NCBI GenBank assembly: GCA_026388495.1
Contig: JAPLJQ010000160.1
Coordinates: 1-9,943, forward strand
Source: Deltaproteobacteria bacterium
Lineage (GTDB): Bacteria > Desulfobacterota > Syntrophia > Syntrophales > UBA2185
Direction of reading: 5' to 3'
DNA: 9,943 nt
Below are positions 6,130 through 9,943 of this stretch, piece after piece (positions within the stretch are counted from its first letter, which is position 1; the number at the start of each line of letters is the position of its first letter). The notes below the pieces were generated by a model. It was not told the origin of the DNA. It made no database searches and saw only the letters and a list, made by a program, of their open reading frames with translations. The position numbers and the translations under genes are program-made.

Positions 6130-6780
6130 TTATTTTTTTGTCCCCTTCGCATCCTTCTGAGGCTCCTTTACACGAAACGCTTTGCTTTTCATCTTCTTTA
6201 TCAACGCGTCATACGACGATCCCGTGATCACCTCATTGAACTGCGTCCGGTAATTATTCACCGCACTGATCCCTTCAATAATCATGTCGTATCCGAGCCA
6301 GCGTTCTCCTTTCTTCAAGAGGCGGTATTCTACAAGGAATTCCTCCCCCTTTTTCGTGTTAATCACTCTCGTTTTGACTGTCGCCCTGTTTCCATCAATG
6401 GTCTCGGATTCATAGACGATCTTCTCTCCGCCGTAAAGATCAAGCTTCTCGCTGTATGTTCTTTTCAGGAGGTCGTGAAAGAGAACCACGAATTCTTCTT
6501 TTTCCTGGGGAGTCCTCTTCCTCCAGTGCTGCGCCAGAGCCCTCTTTCCCACTTCCTGCCAATCGATCAATCCCTCGACGACGTTCATCACCGATTGTCT
6601 TCTTTTTTCCTTGTTGTTTTTCAAGGCGGGATCATTCAGGATATTCATAACCTGGTCGGCCTTTTCCTTGACCAGTGCCATCGGCGTCGTTACTGCCCCG
6701 GAAGGCGTTGCCAGCATGAAAATAACAGACAACACCGCCAATATCTTAACAAAATATAGTTTCCTTGTAATTAACACCAT
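6130..6780 (-). CDS. mlaC: MlaC-type periplasmic phospholipid-binding protein (Tol/Ttg2D family)
   Basis: A 216-residue protein carrying phospholipid between the inner-membrane MlaFED complex and the outer-membrane MlaA complex. Residues about 5-30 are a signal peptide (KLYFVKILAVLSVIFMLATPSGA) with a likely cut after SGA. The mature part follows the MlaC pattern: an N-terminal helical stretch (RRQSVMNVVEGLIDWQEVGKRAL), then HWRKRTPQEKEEFVVLFHDLL, a sheet (EKIVYESETIDGNRATVKTRV), WLGYDMIIEGISAVNNYRTQF and a closing helix. The tail is lysine-rich. An ATG at 6810 overlaps the mlaA stop (ATGA), but GAGGAG (complement of 6787-6792) lies 6 nt before ATG 6780 and 3 nt before ATG 6783, so one of these is the real start; 6780 has the better spacing. 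It is the last gene of the Mla operon. No terminator is seen after it. Confidence 0.93.
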   Translation of the reverse strand: MVLITRKLYFVKILAVLSVIFMLATPSGAVTTPMALVKEKADQVMNILNDPALKNNKEKRRQSVMNVVEGLIDWQEVGKRALAQHWRKRTPQEKEEFVVLFHDLLKRTYSEKLDLYGGEKIVYESETIDGNRATVKTRVINTKKGEEFLVEYRLLKKGERWLGYDMIIEGISAVNNYRTQFNEVITGSSYDALIKKMKSKAFRVKEPQKDAKGTKK

Positions 6781-6806
6781 CATTTTCTCCTCAACGTATT
6801 GATATC

Positions 6807-7739
6807 TCATTTTTTTATCTTGCTTTTTCGATGTTCTATATATGCATTGCGCATGGATATATAGGGATCGATGGCGGATTCCTTGAACTCTTCGTACTTC
6901 CCGATGGATAGAGAGGTTTCATTCACCATATTTGTTGCCGTGATAACGGTGGGTATGATTGAATTGACCTTCGCCACGCCCAGATCCGTGTCGGGATCGA
7001 TGTATACTTGTGGATGGACAAAGAAGTCTGCCGCCATTCCCACAGTATCCCGGGCGGTGGAGGGCCCATATGCAGGCCACACGATGTAGAATCCTGCTCC
7101 AACACCGTAAAATCCGAGGGTCTGTCCGAAATCTTCGTCCTGCTTCTCCAGATTGCTGTATTTTTTCGCTACGTCGAACAGGCCTAAGATCCCTGCGGTG
7201 GTGTTAACCATGAATCTTGAATACTCGATTGCTGCACCTTCGAACTTTCCCTGGAGAAGACAATTGACGAGACGCACCGGTGTTCTGAGGTTGGAGATGA
7301 AATTACGCACCGACACCCGTGCGGGTTCGGGCAGGATCGCCCCATAAACTTGAGCAATGGGTTTTAACACATAAAAATACAATTTATCATTCACTTCAAA
7401 CATGAGACGGTTGAAAGGTTGGATAGGGTCCGCAATCGTATCTAACGTTTCTTCAAACTCCTCATCCTCTTCCGACTCCTCGTCGGCACTGTCTAAAACA
7501 GCAGTCCCTTTATCCGGAACTTCCCCTTTGAATTTGTCTTCCCCATCCGCTTTTTTCACTGGCGGGGCCGCTTGATCAAGGTCCCTTTTCTCAGGTCCTA
7601 TATCGGCCTTGATTTCAGTGGAGTTGTCCGTCGATCCCGGAGGAACCGTGTCCTGTCCGTAAGCGGCAGACACGGATAAAAAAAATATTCCCATTACCAG
7701 GAATACAAACAAGGTCGTCGTTTTCCTTCTTGTCACCAT
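6807..7739 (-). CDS. mlaA: MlaA/VacJ family outer-membrane phospholipid-removal protein
   Basis: A 310-residue protein. The MlaA domain occupies about 103-305: ADPIQPFNRLMFEVNDKLY at 103-121, KPIAQVYGAILPEPARVSVRNF at 126-147, LRTPVRLVNCLLQGKFEGA at 151-169, NTTAGILGLFDVA at 179-191, DFGQTLGFYGVGAGFYIVWP at 203-222 and GPSTARDTVG at 225-234. In the Mla system MlaA forms a ring in the outer membrane that removes misplaced phospholipid and hands it to MlaC. Residues about 9-28 are a signal peptide ending SAAYG without a lipobox Cys, unlike lipoprotein MlaA of E. coli. A charged linker (30-100) including the acidic run 83-100 is also unusual for the E. coli form. GAGG lies just upstream of ATG 7739, and mlaD ends 11 nt before it. 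Its stop overlaps the extended mlaC frame. Confidence 0.95.
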   Translation of the reverse strand: MVTRRKTTTLFVFLVMGIFFLSVSAAYGQDTVPPGSTDNSTEIKADIGPEKRDLDQAAPPVKKADGEDKFKGEVPDKGTAVLDSADEESEEDEEFEETLDTIADPIQPFNRLMFEVNDKLYFYVLKPIAQVYGAILPEPARVSVRNFISNLRTPVRLVNCLLQGKFEGAAIEYSRFMVNTTAGILGLFDVAKKYSNLEKQDEDFGQTLGFYGVGAGFYIVWPAYGPSTARDTVGMAADFFVHPQVYIDPDTDLGVAKVNSIIPTVITATNMVNETSLSIGKYEEFKESAIDPYISMRNAYIEHRKSKIKK

Positions 7740-7750
7740 CGCCTCTTTCT

Positions 7751-8197
7751 TTAATCGGATACTTTTCCGAAGACGAGCTTTGAGATTGCCCTTTCCAGAT
7801 CAAAGGGAGGTTGTGTCTCCAGGATTTTCCCTCCGCTGGCGATAATGGTGTCCGACCCTCCGGGAGTTATTTCAATGAATTTTTCACCAACAAGGCCCTT
7901 CGTCTTGATAGCGGCTATAGCGTCATCCTGGAGCGTCACATAGGAATCGATCTGGAGTCTGACCTTGGCCTGGTATTCCTCTAAAGTGATCTTCTTGACC
8001 CTGCCGATGTTCACCCCGGCGATCTGTACCTCCGCCCCTTCCTTGAGGCCGCCAATGTTGGAAAATACGGCGTAGACGGTTGTTCCCTGGGTGCCGACCA
8101 CATCGAGTTTCCCGAGCTTGATGGAAAGGTAGCCCAAACAGAGGATACCGGCGATAAAAAAGATTCCTACGTATAGCTCCAGGCTGAATTTCTTCAT
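7751..8197 (-). CDS. mlaD: MlaD-type MCE-domain protein of the phospholipid ABC transporter
   Basis: A 148-residue inner-membrane protein. Residues about 8-28 form one N-terminal transmembrane helix (LYVGIFFIAGILCLGYLSIKL). The MCE domain follows at about 38-116: TVYAVFSNIGGLKEGAEVQIAGV at 40-62, VNIGRVKKITLE at 62-73, and IKTKGLVGEKFIEITPGG at 97-114 are hallmark segments. The length is typical of MlaD. Six copies are known in other species to form a ring in the periplasm on top of MlaE, passing lipids to or from MlaC. The tail (130-148) is a short amphipathic stretch (PPFDLERAISKLVFGKV), consistent with the helix that seals the ring pore. AAGGAG lies 6-7 nt before ATG 8197. The gap to mlaF is about 60 bp, the longest in this operon. 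Confidence 0.96.
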   Translation of the reverse strand: MKKFSLELYVGIFFIAGILCLGYLSIKLGKLDVVGTQGTTVYAVFSNIGGLKEGAEVQIAGVNIGRVKKITLEEYQAKVRLQIDSYVTLQDDAIAAIKTKGLVGEKFIEITPGGSDTIIASGGKILETQPPFDLERAISKLVFGKVSD

Positions 8198-8257
8198 TGT
8201 CGACTCCTTAACTTTTTCAAATCTTTCCCTCTTCCTTAAGGATGAAAAACGGGGTTA

Positions 8258-9001
8258 TCAGGAAATTGCAGGTCCGCCCCTTTCATCTTCGAAAAACTGT
8301 CTTACCAGAGGGTCGTCAGACGATTTAATCTCCTCCGGTGTGCCTGTCAACTCAATCCTTCCCTCGTTCAGTACGGCTATCTTCTGGACGATGGAAACGA
8401 TCTGCGCAATGTCATGGGTGATGATAACGCCGGTAAACCGGAGCCGTTCATGTGTTTCACGGATCAGGTTATTGATGGATCGGGCCGTCACAGGATCGAG
8501 TCCCGTGGTGGGTTCATCAAAAAGCATAATCTCCGGGTCTGTGCAAAGACACCGTGCCAGGGAAACCCTTTTTTTCATTCCCCCGCTCAACTCGGCAGGG
8601 TATTTATTTTCTACACCGGCCAAACCCACCTGATCCAATTCCCGAAGGACCTTCTCCCGGATTTTTTCCTTATCCAGCCGGGTTTTTTCCTGTAGGGGAA
8701 AGGCCACATTTTCGAACACGTTGATAGAATCAAAGAGCGCTCCGCCCTGGAAGAGGTATCCGAATTTTCCGCGCAGCCGTTCCAGGTCATTGCCCCGGCT
8801 TTTACCGATATCCTCTCCTCCGATGAGCACGCAGCCTCTATCCGGTTTCGTGAGGCCGACAATGTGCTTCAACAGGACGGATTTTCCATGACCGCTCTTG
8901 CCGATGAGAGCCAGGATTTCCCCCTTTTCCACCCGGAACTCAATTCCTCTGAGGATGTCTACGCCGTTGAACGACTTATGAAGATCGATAACTTCTATCA
9001 T
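8258..9001 (-). CDS. mlaF: MlaF-type ATPase of the phospholipid ABC transporter
   Basis: A 247-residue ABC ATPase. The Walker A motif is GKSGHGKS at 34-41, the Q-loop Gln85 (YLFQGGALFDS), the signature LSGGMKKR at 138-145, Walker B EIMLFDEPTTGLDP at 157-170, the D-loop within it, and the switch His196 (IITHD). FQGGALFDSINVFENVAFPL is typical of the MlaF/Mkl group. It powers lipid movement through MlaE. The Walker A residue His38, where Ser, Cys or Gly is more usual, should not affect nucleotide binding. ATG 9001 is chosen; the frame also opens at TTG 9007, overlapping the mlaE stop. ATG 9001 begins 2 nt after the mlaE stop with no clear Shine-Dalgarno, so translational coupling is likely. Confidence 0.96.
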   Translation of the reverse strand: MIEVIDLHKSFNGVDILRGIEFRVEKGEILALIGKSGHGKSVLLKHIVGLTKPDRGCVLIGGEDIGKSRGNDLERLRGKFGYLFQGGALFDSINVFENVAFPLQEKTRLDKEKIREKVLRELDQVGLAGVENKYPAELSGGMKKRVSLARCLCTDPEIMLFDEPTTGLDPVTARSINNLIRETHERLRFTGVIITHDIAQIVSIVQKIAVLNEGRIELTGTPEEIKSSDDPLVRQFFEDERGGPAIS

Positions 9002-9003
9002 AT

Positions 9004-9786
9004 TCAAAATAACACTGAGGTAAGGAAATAGTCCCAGACGAGAATCAGAACCGACGAGGTTACCACCGCTTCCGTCGTTGCCTTGCTGACCCCTTCGGCG
9101 CCGTAAGTTGCCGTAAATCCTTTATAGCAACAGATCCACGTCATGATTAATCCGAAGCTCAATGATTTATAGAGGCCAATCCGGATTTCTTCCATGGTGA
9201 GGTAGTTGATCATTTCCCCGAAGTATCCCCCCTCGCTCACCCCTAAGAGATGAACGGCCACGAGATAGCCTCCGAAAATCCCCACGGTGTTGAAAATGGA
9301 CGCCAGAAGGGGAAAGGATATGATCCCTTCCAGAATATTGGGAACAACAACGTAGCGATAAGGGTTCAGGGCCATGACTTCCAGTGCATCAATCTGTTCG
9401 GTGATGCGCATGATGCCGATTTCCGCCGCAAGGGCAGACCCAGCCCTTCCTGTAATCATCAGGGCTGATATAACCGGGCCCAACTCCCGGATGAGGGCCA
9501 GCGCCACCGTGGGACCGAGAAGGGCCTCTGCCCCGAACTTTTCCATCCCGTAGAAGGACTGAAGGGTGAGAACCATTCCGGTGAAGGCGCCCGTCAGGAC
9601 CACAATAAGAGAAGACTTCACACCAATGAAACTGATTTGCTTGATGACTCTGCCGAACTTCAACGGGGGGATAAAAGCCCATAAAACGGTGGTACCAAGA
9701 AAAACCCCCGTTTTTCCAAGACTCTCGACCAGCGACAGGAGATATTGACCCAGCTGCTGGATGATAGTGATTATCCCCCTGATCAT
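9004..9786 (-). CDS. mlaE: MlaE-type permease of the phospholipid ABC transporter
   Basis: A 260-residue multi-pass inner-membrane protein of the MlaE/YrbE family. An amphipathic N-terminal helix (2-20) is followed by about five hydrophobic segments near 55-77, 90-112, 145-185, 205-220 and 238-258. The family core is clear: GAFTGMVLTLQSFYGMEKFGA at 66-86, VALALIRELGPVISALMITGRAGSALAAEIG at 94-124, MRITEQIDALEVMALNPYRYVVVPN at 126-150. The RELGPV and GRAGSALAAEIG motifs and the EQIDAL coupling helix that contacts the MlaF ATPase are present. It is the transmembrane core of the MlaFED complex. AGAGAGG lies about 7 nt before ATG 9786. Its start overlaps the stop of the upstream ddl-like gene (ATGA), and mlaF follows after 2 nt. 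Confidence 0.96.
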   Translation of the reverse strand: MIRGIITIIQQLGQYLLSLVESLGKTGVFLGTTVLWAFIPPLKFGRVIKQISFIGVKSSLIVVLTGAFTGMVLTLQSFYGMEKFGAEALLGPTVALALIRELGPVISALMITGRAGSALAAEIGIMRITEQIDALEVMALNPYRYVVVPNILEGIISFPLLASIFNTVGIFGGYLVAVHLLGVSEGGYFGEMINYLTMEEIRIGLYKSLSFGLIMTWICCYKGFTATYGAEGVSKATTEAVVTSSVLILVWDYFLTSVLF

Positions 9787-9943
9787 AACGGTCCTCTCTT
9801 GGTTGCGTGCGCCTCAAGGGCGGACTGAATGATCCGGTCAATCAAATCTGTCTGGGTAATTCCCGATGCTGCCGCCTGATGGAAGAGCACGGTGGAAGGC
9901 GTCATCCCCGGCAGTGTATTGGGTTCAAGAACGGCTACCCGCC
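9783..9943 (-). CDS. C-terminal end of a D-alanine--D-alanine ligase-like ATP-grasp protein
   Basis: Only the last 52 codons are inside the window (5' part beyond the right edge). They read VAVLEPNTLPGMTPSTVLFH followed by QAAASGITQTDLIDRIIQ and a basic tail ending KRGPL. The NTLPGMTP loop, with its Asn as a Mg-ATP ligand, and the following AA-GI---LIDRII helix are the C-terminal signature of Ddl enzymes, which join two D-alanines for peptidoglycan. Standard Ddl has EVNTxPGMT or EINTxPGMT; here it is EPNTLPGMT followed by STVLFH, suggesting a divergent Ddl-like ligase rather than the housekeeping enzyme. The stop overlaps the mlaE start by 4 nt, so both are in one operon. Confidence 0.82.
   Translation of the reverse strand, partial: RVAVLEPNTLPGMTPSTVLFHQAAASGITQTDLIDRIIQSALEAHATKRGPL

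Noticed and set aside
6127..6759. A 210-codon plus-strand frame opposite mlaC.
   Set aside because: mlaC has a signal peptide, family motifs and operon context; the opposite frame is Phe/Leu/Arg-rich shadow sequence.
8198..8257. Possible 8-codon leader peptide (TTG start) before mlaD, ending on the mlaD ATG.
   Set aside because: It is too short, begins at TTG, and is equally explained by purine-rich Shine-Dalgarno sequence; no supporting structure is seen.

Overview
The window reads as chromosomal DNA of a strictly anaerobic, selenium-using Gram-negative bacterium, most likely a deltaproteobacterium (Desulfobacterota, Syntrophales-like). This is inferred from gene content, not from a marker gene. 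The evidence is a selenophosphate synthetase that is itself a selenoprotein, a fused pair of selenium-associated transferases, and a complete set of Mla outer-membrane lipid-transport genes. No rRNA, tRNA, CRISPR array, insertion sequence or phage gene was seen.

Left third (1-4338), selenium block. A LysR-type regulator (complement of 1056-1997) and a two-domain fused transferase (complement of 1-1043, cut by the window edge) form one leftward unit. Rightward from the same intergenic region (1998-2198) runs selD. Its true start is at 2199, and it reads through an in-frame TGA at 2250-2252 that aligns with the catalytic Cys17 of E. coli SelD. A short hairpin with a G-starting loop lies 17 nt after the TGA and fits a bacterial SECIS element. 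The intergenic region holds a good sigma70-type promoter facing selD and two inverted repeats. A DHH-family phosphoesterase follows selD.

Middle (4387-6111). A membrane-anchored glutaminyl-peptide cyclotransferase ends 3 nt from a convergent FmdB-type zinc-ribbon gene. A perfect 15-bp inverted repeat sits inside the last part of the cyclotransferase coding sequence. Upstream of the zinc-ribbon gene lies a small HExxH protein gene. It has a near-consensus promoter whose -10 box is covered by a perfect 9-bp-arm operator-like palindrome, and this also resolves the start codon of that gene.

Right third (6130-9943), leftward Mla operon. The order is ddl-like ATP-grasp gene (3' end only), mlaE, mlaF, mlaD, mlaA, mlaC, tightly packed with overlapping starts and stops. 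MlaE, MlaF and MlaD form the inner-membrane ABC complex with its MCE ring, MlaC is the periplasmic lipid carrier, and MlaA is the outer-membrane component. In E. coli mlaA lies elsewhere; here it sits between mlaD and mlaC. No mlaB (STAS) gene is visible.

The longest stretch without a gene is about 200 bp (1998-2198).
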